A DNA stretch of 64,000 nucleotides from Hetaerina americana (GCA_022747635.1 JAKTNV010000027.1:5279731-5343730), one strand, 5' to 3'. Positions 23,997 to 35,500 are shown, numbered from the stretch's first letter. The notes: generated by a model from the letters alone, not told the origin. Numbers and translations: made by a program.

Positions 23997-24191
23997 TCGT
24001 CTTCTTTTTGCCAAAATGTTCCCTCTTGACGCTTGGCTTGCAGCTGCCCGATGATTTAAAGGTGGTCCTCATAGAAGCACGCTGGCTATATATACCTTCT
24101 GATCATAGGAGGGGGGTTGGTCAGAGAGGGAGGTTGGAGGGGTAAAAAGGTTACAATGTAGCTGGGAAGAAAAGAGAATTACATTTTTGAT

Positions 24192-25622
24192 TTAGAAGAG
24201 TGGTAGGTCTAGGAGTGGGGAGTGGGAGGGATACAAAATTTCGTTGGCAAGATCATCTTTCCAACGGACACATTTCAAAATTTCTAACTGCTCCAAAGCA
24301 TCGAGCCTTTGACCTGTTTCTTCAAAATGAATAATTTTTGTCACAAAGTCACTGTTGTGGTCACTTTTGATGAGGTGCTTTGCAAAGAGGGATGTTATGT
24401 TCTTATTTTTTACACATGTTTGGTGTTCTTTAATCCTTTCTTTAAATTTCCGTCCTGTTTGTCCAATATACTTTGTGCTACAATCCGAGCACTTTAACTC
24501 ATACACTCCACTCCTCTCGTTTTCGGGGACTTTGTCTTTAGTGTGAGAGATCAGGTTCTTAAGGCATGAACGACTGTAAAAGGCACATTTAATTTTTTCT
24601 TTAGGTAAACTTTTAATTACTTTTTGAGAAATAGTCCCAAGATATAGTATTCTCCGCCATTTGGCAGTGGGATCTTTTACATGTTCGGGGTTGTAAATGT
24701 GGCTTAAGGCTATTTTTGTAAGTTTATTCCGGTAAAGTTTATTTATTAGATCTTCTGAATAACCATTGTTTACTGCTAACGTTTTGATTACATTAAGTTC
24801 CTTATTTACATTGAATTTTGACATAGGGATAGCGGTCAAACGGTGGATCATTGCATGAAATGCCGAAAGCTTTTGGGTGAAGCAATGCCTTGAAGAGGAA
24901 TTAATTAATTGGTCTGTATACATTTCTTTCCTAAAAATGGAATACTGTAACCCATCTTTGTCTTTAGAAATGGATAGGTCGAGGAAATTCAGGGAACCTT
25001 TTTCCTCTTTTTCACACGTGAATTGTACATTAGAATTGATAGAATTTAGATGTGCTAGAAACTGATCTAGTTGCCTATCAGAACCTGTCCACACACAGAA
25101 GACATCGTCTACATATCTTAGCCAACAAAATACATTATTAATGAGGGGGTGAGCTGAGGAGAACAAAACTTTTTCAAAATAGTCCATATACATATCGGCC
25201 AGGAGTGGGGACAAGGGCGAGCCCATGGCTAAACCATTGGGTTGTTGGAAATAGGTACCATTAAAAATGAAATAATTTTGGGAAACACACGTCTTAAGTA
25301 ATGCACAAAGTTCACTTATAACTGGCACTGGGATGGATTTCCGGATGAGGATGTCTTCGGCAAAGTTCACCGCTTCCATGGGTGGCACGTTGGTGAAAAG
25401 GTTGCGTACATCAAAGGAAACAAGCATGCACTTTTTCGGGATGACCTTTTTCATAAGTTTGTTCACAAGGTCCAAGGAATTCACTACACCATATTCCGTG
25501 GAAAATTTGGAAACCTCCCTGAAGAGTACATTAAGCCTTTTCGCTAGTATGTGGTTGGGAGCTGACATATTTGATACTACAGGCCTGATCGGAATCCCAT
25601 TTTTGTGAACTTTAGGTAGCAA
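24192..25622 (-). CDS. PLE reverse transcriptase / GIY-YIG endonuclease (N-terminally truncated)
   Basis: A 476-codon frame without internal stops. RT motifs in order from the start: LPKVHKNGIPIRPVVS (residues about 2-17), SFDVRNLFTNVP (about 69-80), GLAMGSPLSPLLADMYM (about 130-146) and the catalytic YVDDVF (about 170-175). After a linker, GVYELKCSDCSTKYIGQTGRKF (about 374) is the GIY-YIG nuclease with a CxxC pair, followed by KERIKEHQ and a conserved His/Glu region. These enzymes prime and copy the element RNA at nicked DNA. A complete PLE frame would extend N-terminally past LPKVHK, so this copy is probably unable to move on its own. Confidence 0.9.
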   Translation of the reverse strand: MLPKVHKNGIPIRPVVSNMSAPNHILAKRLNVLFREVSKFSTEYGVVNSLDLVNKLMKKVIPKKCMLVSFDVRNLFTNVPPMEAVNFAEDILIRKSIPVPVISELCALLKTCVSQNYFIFNGTYFQQPNGLAMGSPLSPLLADMYMDYFEKVLFSSAHPLINNVFCWLRYVDDVFCVWTGSDRQLDQFLAHLNSINSNVQFTCEKEEKGSLNFLDLSISKDKDGLQYSIFRKEMYTDQLINSSSRHCFTQKLSAFHAMIHRLTAIPMSKFNVNKELNVIKTLAVNNGYSEDLINKLYRNKLTKIALSHIYNPEHVKDPTAKWRRILYLGTISQKVIKSLPKEKIKCAFYSRSCLKNLISHTKDKVPENERSGVYELKCSDCSTKYIGQTGRKFKERIKEHQTCVKNKNITSLFAKHLIKSDHNSDFVTKIIHFEETGQRLDALEQLEILKCVRWKDDLANEILYPSHSPLLDLPLF

Positions 25623-25706
25623 ATAAAGTGTGTGGAATTACAAAGTCAATTATTTCATTACATTTCAATATGTTATGCAAATTCCACAAAGTTACGCCTG
25701 AGACAA

Positions 25707-27300
25707 CAAATGAAACCATAGTAACGGCAAATAGGGAAAGGAAAAAGAAAAAGTGGATATAAGACAAGAGGATTCGGAAGGTATGGGAAGGGATAAGAAG
25801 GATATAGAAGAATGTAAACACAGAATTAGAGAAAGGAAGCAAAGAGAGATAAACAATAAAACCAAAGCAGAAAACAAAATTTGTCAAAGAAGCATGGTGG
25901 ACGAAGCAGTGAGTGGTTGTGGAATGCTAAGAAAAGAAGGGTGGAATGGGTGCAGTAAATAGAAAAGTAAAAGATCTATCAGGAAGTGAGAAGGTAAAAT
26001 CAATTAACATTATCAATTATATGACAAGAATATTATGTAGTAACCCAGGAAAGGTCCAAGAGAAATGGGAAGAATACATAACAGAGTTAGACTGATGGTA
26101 TATTAGTAGACATTAGACCAGCAAGTTTAGATATAGAAAGAGAATACGGCATAGCTGATGATAGCTTAGGTCCAGTCATACTTGACTGCATAATAAAAAA
26201 TGCATTAATAGAAATGAAATTAGAGATTCGATAAGAGCAATGAGGTCACTTGTTGAAAAGAATATAAAGCACATCCAGGATGAATTTGTTTGTTTTGTAC
26301 ATTAAGAGAAGTTACATTATAGAGTGAATTCGGTGTAATTGATGAATGTATCAAATCACAGAAGATAGGAATAGAATGAAGGACAAGTTAATTTGTACAT
26401 AACCTGCCAAGGTATCAAGACTGCTCAAGTGCATCTGATGGGTGGAAAGTCATGATGGGTAGTGTTTGGAAGAAGAGTAAGTCAAGGTTTGTCCATTATC
26501 TACTCCACTGTTTATTATATAATTATATGGAGAAAATGTTTAAAGAGGCATGGGAAAACGTGGAGATGGGAATGAAAGTCAGCGGAGAAATTCATAAAAT
26601 CAGGTTTGCGATGATCAAGTTTTAATTTGCCAGTCAGCCAAGGGGTTGCAAACACTGCTGAGTGCATTGGAAGGTCAGTATGTTGATTTGGGATGAGAAT
26701 CAATGTAAAGGAAACAAATTTTATAAGATTTTTGAGGAGGAGGAAGGCTAAATTAAAAATAAAAGTATGAGGGCAAATATTGGAGCAGCTGGATCATAGT
26801 ACCAATCTTGGAAGTGTTTTGGACCAATACGGGCAAAGTAGCAGGGACATAAGGCAAAGAATTGCACCAAGCAAAGAAGCTTCCACAAGGAGGAGAGAAT
26901 TGATGACAGGGACAATGATTAAGGAGGTTGAGAAAAGATTACTGAAAATTTTGATGAGCAGTGTGAATTTGCAGTGTTCAAACATTGTCTTTGAAGCAAG
27001 ATGATAGGCATAGACTTAAGGCTTTGAAGATATGGCTGTGGAGAAGGATGCAATAGGTGAAGATGGACAGAAAGTAAAACTGAAGAAGTACTAAGTGCCA
27101 TAGGGATGGAGAATGGATGGTTTGGAGAAATTTAATGGATGTAGGATTGATTCATGCAGTTAGGCAAGCAAGGTAGGAGAGAAAAAGAACAGGTATGTGG
27201 GAACTGAATGAAGGATAGCAGAGAGTGTGCAGAATTGAAGGCTGGTATTTTGTACAGTAGGGTGTCACATTGTGTTATTGTGTTTTGTTAGCTGAGGCTT
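25707..27300 (+). pseudogene. RTE-type LINE copy D, downstream part
   Basis: Continues the element interrupted at 23888. The linker EAWWTKQ resembles the EAWWKTQ of copy B. RT pieces follow with many deletions, including a decayed FADD region near 26600-26620. Then LGSVLDQYGQSSRDIRQRIA (about 26810-26870) and a decayed C-terminal domain. It ends near 27290 with a gtgtcacattgtg string like the 3'UTR of copy A. Old and dead. Confidence 0.75.
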
Positions 27301-27559
27301 ACCAGGGACTATAGAACTATATCAGTGAGGCTTAGAAATATACAATTATTCTGTTAATCCATGCCACATTTTTACATCACAGAAAAAATAAAAGTTATGA
27401 AAACTTTCATATAACAAACCAACATCTAACACAATAATTTTCCTGTGATGAACATGAGATACACCCTTAAGGTTTTATGAACTCAAATTTGAAATTTTGG
27501 CAGGAATTTTCAGGTCTCTTAGTAGAATCAATTGGCATAATCCCATATCTCCCCAGGTT

Positions 27560-27875
27560 TGAATTCCACATAGTAGTTAGTGGTTATTGGGGAAGGTGAC
27601 TGACACCTGAGGTCATTGGCACCATCAGGGATAGGTTGGGGCTGGACTTTCATGGAACAGTGAAAGGGTGGTTGGCATTAGCCTACTCTTAATGAAAAGC
27701 ATCATGGGGTCACACAGTTCAACATCTTTTCCAACAAAAGGTGTACTCCACTTGAAGCACTCCCCACATAGCCCCACAAGAAGGGATTGGGATACCATTG
27801 AAAAATCCTCCTACCTCCAAGGTTCTAACCCCCCAGAGGATGAAAATCCAGTACATTAGTCACCATACCATCCTG
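27560..27875 (-). repeat. tRNA-derived SINE, family A, degenerate copy
   Basis: Read on the plus strand it has the family order: gaaggtgactgacacctgaggtcattggc, then a tggcattagcctactctt block, then gggattgggataccattgaaaaa and the inverse of the tRNA head. It is much more diverged than the copies at 30721, 36040 and 41165. Confidence 0.65.
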
Positions 27876-28374
27876 TATTATTTTTGTTAAGTCTAAGCTA
27901 GTTTAAAAAATATACAAATTCCCACATTATGCCGCCATTCATACTAAGATCGGCATCTACACCACTCTCTTCAACTATTTCCTGATAAGGAATCTATATT
28001 GGTGCACACGTCTACTTCCATTGCCTGTTGCTAGTCAGTGATCCTTCGCCTTCCTCCATTATTCTTCCCTGCTATCTTCCCTTTCCGTCCTGAAAGTAAT
28101 GGAGACCCTAGGCAAACCATTTTTGCCTCAGATTTGATGAAACAAAAACCCTGGCGTTCATCCCCTTTATTATGGGTCAACGTTAATTGCAGCAAAAGTG
28201 GCTACGCTCTCATTCTCATTCCCATTATCATTATTACTATTATGTTAATTGTTAAAATTATCATTATCATTAGTATTATTATTATTACATGGGAACTAAA
28301 TTGGCCAAGTGAGAACAAAAATGATGCACAAATTAAATGAAGAATACAATATATCTTTCCACTGTCCTTTATCC

Positions 28375-28490
28375 ATGTACAACTAGTTGAAATGCTCAAG
28401 CGTCGTCATCAGGTACAAATTAATCAAGTCCCAGTCCATTTATATACCATTCACTAGGGAGAGGAGGGGTGGGTGAGAGCCGGGAACAAT
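28375..28490 (-). mobile_element. PLE terminal remnant with decayed hammerhead-like motif
   Basis: Minus strand: CTGATGA at about 28408-28402, then cgacgcttgagc (stem II, partly eroded), then a broken GAAA box and actagttgtac. The bases tgtac before CTGATGA can pair with gtaca after the motif (5-bp stem I). The layout is the same as at 23950-23996, including one extra base after CTGATGA, so this is likely the end of a second, otherwise lost PLE. Confidence 0.45.
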
Positions 28491-28614
28491 CGAATAAAAA
28501 TGATGCACGTTTTGAATTGGTGTTTTGGGAAGTATTAAGTGGAAAAACACTGCAGGAAAATTGAAACTGGGGAGATGAAATGAAAGAGGAAGAAAATTAA
28601 TTGATTTCTGCAAA

Positions 28615-30640
28615 TTTTTTGTTCACTGGATCAAGGACACTTGTTTTAAGAACCATTAACATAGACTTTACATGTGGAAGATCCTCAATGTTGATTCTGG
28701 GTATCAAATAGACTGCATCCTAACCAGCTGAAGGTTCAAAAGTGAAGTAAACATAGCAAAACCCTTCCCTGGAGCAGATACATACATGGACCATATCCTG
28801 ATGGTGGTAGATATGAGAACGAGACAGAAGCATATTACAAGAAAAGTAACAAAAGAAAGGAGTGCAGTTGAATAATGATGGGAAAGAGAATCCCATCATT
28901 ACTTTTGCCCTGGGATTTGAAAGGAGAATAGATCATGCAAAGTCAAGTGACTCTGTATTAGAGGAATGGGATGAAATATAAATGAAATATGAGTGAAACC
29001 CCTTAGATGAAGGAGTAGGCATCATACTAAAAAGAAGAGATGGACTTAAAAGAATATGTTGGACAGGATGGATGAAAAAAGTACCTTGAAGAATGATATG
29101 CTGATTGAAGGGGTTAAGCAATAAAAAAAAATAAACAAAGAGCTGAGAGGATTCCTGATAAGGTCAGAAATGAATGGATGAAAAGATGGACTGAGGAGAT
29201 GGAAAAACTAGAGAAGAGATGTACAAAAGAAAGAATTTTGCTCCAAGGGAACAAGAGTAAGCAAACAAGGACAACTAAATAAACATGAAAAATAGTGTCT
29301 AATGTTGAGTAAAACAATGAATTATGCATTTAATATTTTTTAAATAGTCGTATGATGCTGAAGAAATATTGATGTTGGGAGAAGAATAGATATGAAATGT
29401 AATGAAGAAAACCCAGAATCAAATTAATAAGTTGAAAATGGAAAAGGTAAGTTATGATCTTAAACAGAGACATGGACTGCATCTGAGTATTTGTACCTAA
29501 AGCTCTGAAGAGATTATTTTGAAATTTTCCAGTCTTGCCAATCAGACATAAGAAACAGGCAATGGGTCTGAAGATTCAGTTAGCGTTAAACTTGTCCCAA
29601 TATCTAAGGAGTAAAAAGTACCCAAATTACAGGATAGCAGCTTATTATGAATTCCATTTTTCAAAGGATATTAAAAAAACTTATATCAAGTTGAATAGAA
29701 AAGAAAAGTGGGCAAAGCGAATGGCTAGTTTGATTTAGGAAATTAAGTAGGAACAAGACGCAACTGGGTGCTTGAGATTGCTTTTTGCTGACTGGGAGAG
29801 AGCATTTCATGTAATTCACTTTGTTTAGGATTGTGCTGACAAGAATTTTGAAAGTAATTGGTGTAGAGTGGAAGGGGTCAGATTATGATTTGCATATTTA
29901 TGATGTACAAAATTGTAGTTAGTAGCCTAGAAAATAATGGAAGAGATGAGAGATGAATGTTGGGAGAGGAGTAATGCTGGACTTCACTAGCAGTATGTGT
30001 AATGAGGAAAAACTGGTTGAGTAACCATTTGAAAAATCGAGGGGAACTACATGAAGTAGGAGGAGGGAGAAGGAGGACAAGTATGTAGATCATCAAATGG
30101 CAGTGGCTCATTAAATTAGAATCACAGCACTCTATAATGGACAGAATTACAAGTAAAAGAAAAGAATTTGGAATGAATATTAATGTGAATAAATAACAAA
30201 TTATGAAATTTGGCAAGATGAGCTGAGGAAGGATGAGCTGGCAGGAGGAGCTGTTCATTTATCGTTGGAGGGGAGGGTGGTATATTTTAAATATTTGGGT
30301 TATTTTATAGCATAAAACAGGCTGCGTGGGAAAGAAATAATGACCAAGATATGATTAGAAAATGAGAGGATAGTATCCTACCAAAATGACTACCGTCAAA
30401 TTGAGGAAGAGACTCGTCAAGCGTGTTTGCGTCAAAGTGGTTTTTGGATGGATTTGAGACAGGGACGATTGGGAAGAAGCGAGAGACGAATTTTGAAATT
30501 TGTGTGAAACGTGGCTAACGGAAGGAATAGAGAGACTGAAATTGATTGACAGGGAGCAAAGTGAGGTGTCCAGGAGAGCAGGACAGAAAGGGAGGCTGTT
30601 TAACATGTTGAGGAAGAAGTGGGATTTGAATGTTAACAGA
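28615..30640 (+). pseudogene. RTE-type LINE copy E, heavily decayed
   Basis: Endonuclease end near 28660-28790 reads YQIDCILTS then AKPFPGADTYMDHILMVV, the counterpart of the family's YQIDYI..YPGAD..SDHNL. RT traces follow: DWERAFHVIHFV near 29790, a DDMAVA-like catalytic region near 30090, NINVNK near 30180 and YFKYLGYF near 30280. Stops and indels are abundant. It ends where the mariner/SINE composite starts. Confidence 0.65.
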
Positions 30641-30646
30641 TACGTA

Positions 30647-31527
30647 CGAGGTTTGTATAAAAAGTATCGGTAACAATTTTTCCCTGACCTGTGCGTTGAG
30701 TGCTGGATTCAGACCGTCGGAGGGATCGGGATTTGTGCGATTTCCCACCCAGAGGGTTCGGATTCAAATCCCGGCGGTGTTGAATATTTTTCAGAGGTAT
30801 CTCGATCCCTACTTGAGGTGCTTTGTGGAGGGCACTTTGAGTGAGTACGCCGTCCGTCGGATGGGACGTTAAGCTGCGGACCCCTTGGCGCCTTTCGTAA
30901 AGAGTAGGCCGATGCCGACGACGGGTTTCTCTCCACCCTTCATCCTTTCCTGTCCATCCCCTATGGCGCAAATGACTTCAGCTGTCGGTCGCCTCCTTCC
31001 CTTGAATACTACTACAACTCAGACCGTCGGTTAAGTGTGCCCATGATCTCAGATCGTATATTGGCATTGAAAAGGTGACATTGCACACCATTATCACTGA
31101 AAATTTGGCGATGCGAAAGATATGCGCTAAACTCGCCCTCCTGAGGTTTTAACCAAGGACGACCAAGAGCAGAGTCGAGTGTTTGCTTGCGAAGGCCTTC
31201 TGCAATGGCATCACGACGATTCCCCAAACCCCTAAGTGTCCCGACTTGGCACCAGCAGGCTATTATTACCATTCTCTACAAAAGTGAAATCCTCCCTCCA
31301 AGGACACCGTCACCATGGAACCCCAAGTACCGTCAAAGAAGCTTGCACGCTTGTATCCTCAAGGACCCTCCGCCTACAAGGGAGCCTTCGAGTCGTGGAA
31401 AAGCCGCTGGCGTGAAAAGTGTGTCTACACTCAATGGATGTTCTTTGAAGAATTGTGAGGCATTGTAGCAATATCTGAAATAAATCTTTTTTCCGAAACT
31501 TTTCCCGATTTTTTTATGCCAACCATA
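30647..31527 (+). mobile_element. Mariner-like non-autonomous element N, copy 1, split by a SINE
   Basis: The left terminal repeat cgaggtttgtataaaaagtatcgg is preceded by TA. The right end (ccgatttttttatgcc..) is its imperfect inverse. Transposase scraps remain: LAMRKICAKL, then SRVECLLAKAFC, joined directly to GITTIPQT..CPDLAPA and CAYKGAFESWKSRW-like sequence. The middle of the catalytic domain is missing. The same junction occurs in the copy at about 45400-45992, so both descend from one deleted source element. The SINE at 30721-31018 is inserted near the left end. Confidence 0.75.
30721..31018 (+). repeat. tRNA-derived SINE, family A, with 12-bp target duplication
   Basis: Flanked by tcagaccgtcgg at 30709-30720 and 31019-31030, inside the mariner-like element. 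It starts with a tRNA-like head whose B box is ggattcaaatcccgg, continues through the family body and ends in ttgaatactactacaac. Best-defined copy of the family in the window (298 bp). Confidence 0.85.
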
Positions 31528-31599
31528 TACGAGGAAAGTGAGAGGTCATGCCCGAATGAAGATAGGATGCCGAGATAGAAAGAAAAAACAAAGAGAGAC

Positions 31600-31820
31600 C
31601 AGCTGGCATGTGTCGATCTACCAAAGAAGAAGACGAGGATGCCTCTGAGAGAGAGGGAAGGGGCGGGGGGGGGGACCCCCCTCCTCTCGCCCCCCTTTCG
31701 CTCCTCCACTTACGGCCGCCCCCAGAGTACGTAGGAGTGCGTGTCCGCCGCGTCGTCATTTTCCGGTCGACCGGACTACGCGTAGCAAGCCTCCTCGCCG
31801 ACCGCCCTCCGAACACGACC
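31600..31820 (+). promoter_or_regulatory. GC/CpG-rich promoter and 5'UTR candidate of the second receptor gene
   Basis: A sharp shift to GC- and CpG-rich sequence directly upstream of a signal-peptide exon in otherwise AT-rich DNA. No TATA box was identified. The start context cacgaccATGG is favourable for initiation. The role is inferred from position and composition. Confidence 0.45.
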
Positions 31821-31891
31821 ATGGGCCCCGCCGCCACCCTCCTTGCCCTCGCCGCCGCGTGCTCTCTGCTCGGCGCCTCCGCTGCCCACGG
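31821..31891 (+). CDS. First coding exon (signal peptide), probable second GABA-receptor-like gene
   Basis: Encodes MGPAATLLALAAACSLLGAS and three further residues, then two bases of the next codon (phase 2). This is a textbook signal peptide: short start, Leu/Ala core, small residues before the end. It is followed by a consensus donor (cacgg|gtgagt, GT at 31892). Joined to the acceptor at 59510, the split codon becomes GGG (Gly) and the frame runs on into NVTEVLDDLLLNYDKRLRP. That match of phase and topology is why I assign it to the receptor gene at 59510. A separate secreted protein gene remains possible because the implied intron is 27.6 kb. Confidence 0.55.
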
Positions 31892-32417
31892 GTGAGTTCG
31901 CTGCCCCCCTCCCGGGCTTCTCTCCCCTTGAGGGACAGTCCGCTGCCATCAACATCACCCTCTATTGCACTTAAGAGACTGTCTTCTTTTTAAATCGCCT
32001 GATTCTTTCTTACATCTTTTGTCTTTCTTTATTGTAATTTTTAATCGACGCCATTGCCCATAGCTATCGCTCATTTATTTTCCAACGGACCTAATGCGGG
32101 CACTTTTCCACACTTTCACGCGAGAAACAGAGGGACGTGGAGTGTTTCGACTGGCACTTCAAATTCAAATGTCAGACGACTGTTTGTGGTGGGTTTTGCT
32201 CACCTCGGCAGCACCTCCGCCTGGGGCAGCGCGGTTGCCCGCTCTGGGGACAACCGCGCTGCTTACCGCTGACGAAATCAGAGGGCGTATTAACTGGCTC
32301 CACATTGAACCATGAAATATGGCCAGGTCAGAGAAAAAAATATCGCGCGGCAACCCACTAGACAAGAAGAGAACATGTATATATTTGTTCGCCGTTTGGC
32401 GGGATTTCGTATTTGAA
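31892..32417 (+). other. Start of predicted intron 1, no element recognised
   Basis: Begins with the GT donor. GC content falls toward AT-rich DNA. Nothing else assigned. Confidence 0.4.
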
Positions 32418-32485
32418 TGTATATATATATATACATATATATATATATAATATAATATATAATATATATTATATATATATACATA
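32418..32485. repeat. AT-rich microsatellite
   Basis: Interrupted (TA)n and (TAATA)n run close to the 3' end of RTE copy B. Confidence 0.85.
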
Positions 32486-32616
32486 CTGGATAATAGAAGA
32501 CGCAGTTATGCCTCGCTCCCAGAAAAACTGTCTGCCCCTGTGGCTAGCAGGTTATGGTTGACCCTACCATCAGGGTGCATTTGTGATATGGAAGCTGTTA
32601 TAGTGATATTATTACA

Positions 32617-35500
32617 TGTTATTATTAGGTAATCTACCGGTTAAGGTAGGTTTTTGGATGGACATAATTACCAATTAAATAATTTGTGACTCCTAGCAAA
32701 ACATAACATCCTACTTTACATCAGGTCCCTCTTCAGCTCTGAGTACCCTCTTCCTCCCTTCATCCCGTCCAACATCCCTTTCCTGTTACTTCCCTTTCCT
32801 CGTTTGCCTAACATTCTCCCCTCAATTACAGTCTTCAACATCCCGCTGCCGGTCAATACCCCCCTCAGCCACTTTTCCTGCCTCTATAGGATTGCTCCCA
32901 ACAAAGCCCTCTCTTCGCCCACCATACCAAGTACTTCCTCGTTTGTTTTCTTCTCTGTCCATTTCACCTTCTCCATTCTCCTCCACAACCACATTTCAAA
33001 AGCCTCCAGTCTACGTCTATCCTCCTGCTAAAATGACCACGTTTCCGCGCCGTACATAGCTACGCTCCATATCAAAGTTTTTACGAGTCTTTTCTTAACA
33101 TCCTTACTCAACGTCCCCGTCATCAACTCCCTCATCCTTGTGAAAGCCTCTTTGCCTAGCGCAATTATTCTCCTTACGTCCCTACTACTTTGACCGTGTT
33201 GGTCCAAAACACTACCGAGATAGGTAAACTGTTCTACCTGCTCTAGTTTTTGCCCTCCTATTTTTATGTTTAGCTTAGCCTTTTCTTTCTAGAAAATCGC
33301 ATAACCTTTGTTTTATTAATATTGATTCTCATCCCATGCCTGTCGCACTGAATTTCCAATTCACTAAGCAATGCTTACAGCCCCTAGGATGACTGACAAA
33401 CTAAAGCTTGGTCATCAGCAAACCTAACTGATTTTACGAATTCCCCGCCCACTTTCATTCATACCTCCAGTTCTTCCCATGTCTCTTTAATCATTTCCTC
33501 TGCATACAGGTTGAACAGCAGCGGTGATAATGGGCAACCCTGCCTTACACCTCTTCCTAACACTGCCCAACCGGACTCCCCGTTCCCCACTCGCACCTGA
33601 GCAGTCTGAGACATGTACAGGTTGCGGATTAGCCTCCTTTCCCTCCAATCTATTCCTAATTCCTGCAATATACTCATTAGTTTTTCCCAATTCACTCTAT
33701 CAAACGCTTTTTCGAAATCTATGAAACAGGCAAATACCTCCTGGTTGTGTTCTATATTCCTCTCGGTTAATAATCTCATTACTGCAATGGCAGCACGCGT
33801 ACCTCTCCCCTTCCTAAACCTAAACTTATCATCCCCTAAGTAATCATTTGCCCTACTCGCTATCCTTTTGTTTATGATCCTGAGAACAACTTTAGCTGCG
33901 TGGGATATCAAAATTATCGTCCTGTAGTCCTCACATGATGTAGCCTTTACCTTTTTCGGAATAGGAACTAAAACTGATCTCACAAAGTCTTCCGGCCAGA
34001 TTCCTTCCTCATAAATACTACGAATCAGCCCATATAGCCTCTTCCTCCCACATTTTCCTAAACATTTCAATAGTTCCGCGGGAATGTTATCCACCCCACG
34101 GCCTTATTTAGTTCCATCTCCCTTAATGCCCTTTCTATATCATTGTCTAGTATTCCTGGACCTAAGCTGTCTTACTCTACGGCATATTCTTTTTCAATGT
34201 CTAACTTTGTTGATATAAGTTCTTTACTATACAGTTTTTCTATATACTCCTTCCATCTCTATTGGATCTTTCCTGCGTCAACTATTACCTTACCCGCCTT
34301 ATCTCTAACTGCTATCGTTGATCTCCCTTTCTTACTCCCCGATAAAGATTTAACTTTGCTGTACAGCGCACCGATTTCTCCCCTCCTCTGCAGACTTTCC
34401 ATATCCTCGCACTGCGTCTTCCACCATGCTTCTTTTGCTTTATTTGTTGCCCGTCTCAATTTATTATTCAATTCTTGGTACTTCATTTTGCCTAATTCTG
34501 TATTTGCATTCTTCCATTTTCGCCGCTCATCTAGCTTTGTAATCACCTCATCCGTGATCCATGGTTTCCTAGTCTTTTTAGCGTTAACGGTTCCAATAGT
34601 GTTTTTTGCGGCTTTAGACAACCCTTTCTTGAAACTTTCCTATTTTTCTTCGATAGCACTTAGCTCTTTACCATCCTCCATGATTTCCTCTACCGCCTGT
34701 TTGTATTCCTTCCTTTTCAAACCATTTAATGCTTCTACATTCCATTTTCTAACCCTCCGCTCCTGCCTTATCTTTTTGAAACGGACGCTTCATTTCATAA
34801 CAACTAAATTGTGGTCTGAGTCCGCATCCGCTCCCGGGAAGCTGTGTGAATTTATCACACTGTTCCTAAACCTGTGTCTGACCAGGATATAATATAGCTG
34901 ATACCTTTCTGAGTCACCTGGCATTTTTCATGTGCTCCTGCGTCTTTTTTGGTGTCTAAACCAAGTGTAGGTGATTACTAACCCCTGTCTCCTTGCAGAA
35001 CCCAACTGCTTTCTCCCCGCGGTCATTCCTCGTGCCCAAACCGCAGTCCCCGACCTCATCACCATCTCTTCCTTCGCCAACCGTCGCTTTTCAATCCCCC
35101 ATCACTATCAAATGTTTCCCTGCAGGAACACACGCGATTATATCCTCTAACTGATTGTATGTCCTATCGACCTCTTCTTCTTTATGGTTGCTCGGTGGCA
35201 TGTATGCCTGAATAATAACCAAGTTCGACGGTTCTGCTTTTATCTCTACTACTAATATTCTATCCGTTACCTGCTCTATGTTGACTACGCTTCTTCCTAC
35301 CTCTTAATTTAATACTATGGCAACCCCTCGTTGGCTCTCGTCCCCACCGCTGTATATTATTCTATACTTATCACTCCAGTAATCCCCGCTATCTTTCCAT
35401 CTCACCTCGCATAGACCTAAAATATCTAAATTTCCCTTTTCCATTATTACATGCGCCTTTCGACATTTTATTGGTAGTTTTTCCATTATAGCAGCAGCAC
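32617..35500 (-). pseudogene. RTE-type LINE, copy B, nearly full length
   Basis: Minus-strand order: endonuclease start ILGLCEVRWKDSG (about 35440), then GEGRDGDEVGDCGLGTRND (about 35050). The linker (34621-34259) includes KKTRKPWITDEVI. The RT (34094-33459) includes NIPAELLKCLGKCGRKR, CFIDFEKAFDRVNWEKL and RQGCPLSPLLFNL. FADD and the RRLEAFEMW-type C-terminus lie in 33450-32930. A TGA just after EELEV (about 33458) is shared with copy C but absent from copy A. Other stops and frameshifts occur in the endonuclease and C-terminus. The 3' end reads ccttaaccggtagattacctaataataa. RTE elements normally carry endonuclease and RT in one frame of about 1000 residues, so this copy is inactive. Confidence 0.9.

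Larger units (their letters stand above)
23903..25667. repeat. 47-bp perfect inverted repeat at the edges of the PLE
   Basis: 23903-23949 (tgaaatgtaatgaaataatt...) is the exact reverse complement of 25621-25667. The right arm abuts the truncated start of the RT frame. PLEs are known for complex, partly inverted terminal arrangements (pseudo-LTRs). Confidence 0.9.
23904..25706 (-). mobile_element. Penelope-like retroelement (RT plus GIY-YIG), 5'-truncated, nested in RTE copy D
   Basis: A 1.8-kb minus-strand insertion bounded by a 16-bp target duplication. It has a long uninterrupted RT/GIY-YIG frame, a hammerhead-like motif near its 3' edge and a 47-bp inverted repeat at both edges. The RT frame starts inside the finger motif LPKVHKNG, so the N-terminus was lost on insertion and replaced by the inverted terminal repeat. 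The low decay compared with the surrounding RTE means it is much younger than its host. Confidence 0.9.
23888..25722. repeat. 16-bp target-site duplication flanking the Penelope-like element
   Basis: caaatgaaaccatagt occurs at 23888-23903 and again at 25707-25722. Removing the sequence between them restores continuity of RTE copy D, which makes this a true insertion footprint. Confidence 0.85.

Noticed and set aside
24309..25608. Plus-strand frames at 24309, 24877 and 25333
   Set aside because: Antisense shadows of the PLE RT/GIY-YIG frame.
30633..30971. 112-codon minus-strand frame
   Set aside because: Lies in SINE A and its flanks; the same frames appear in the copy at 41214-41459 because of shared repeat sequence.
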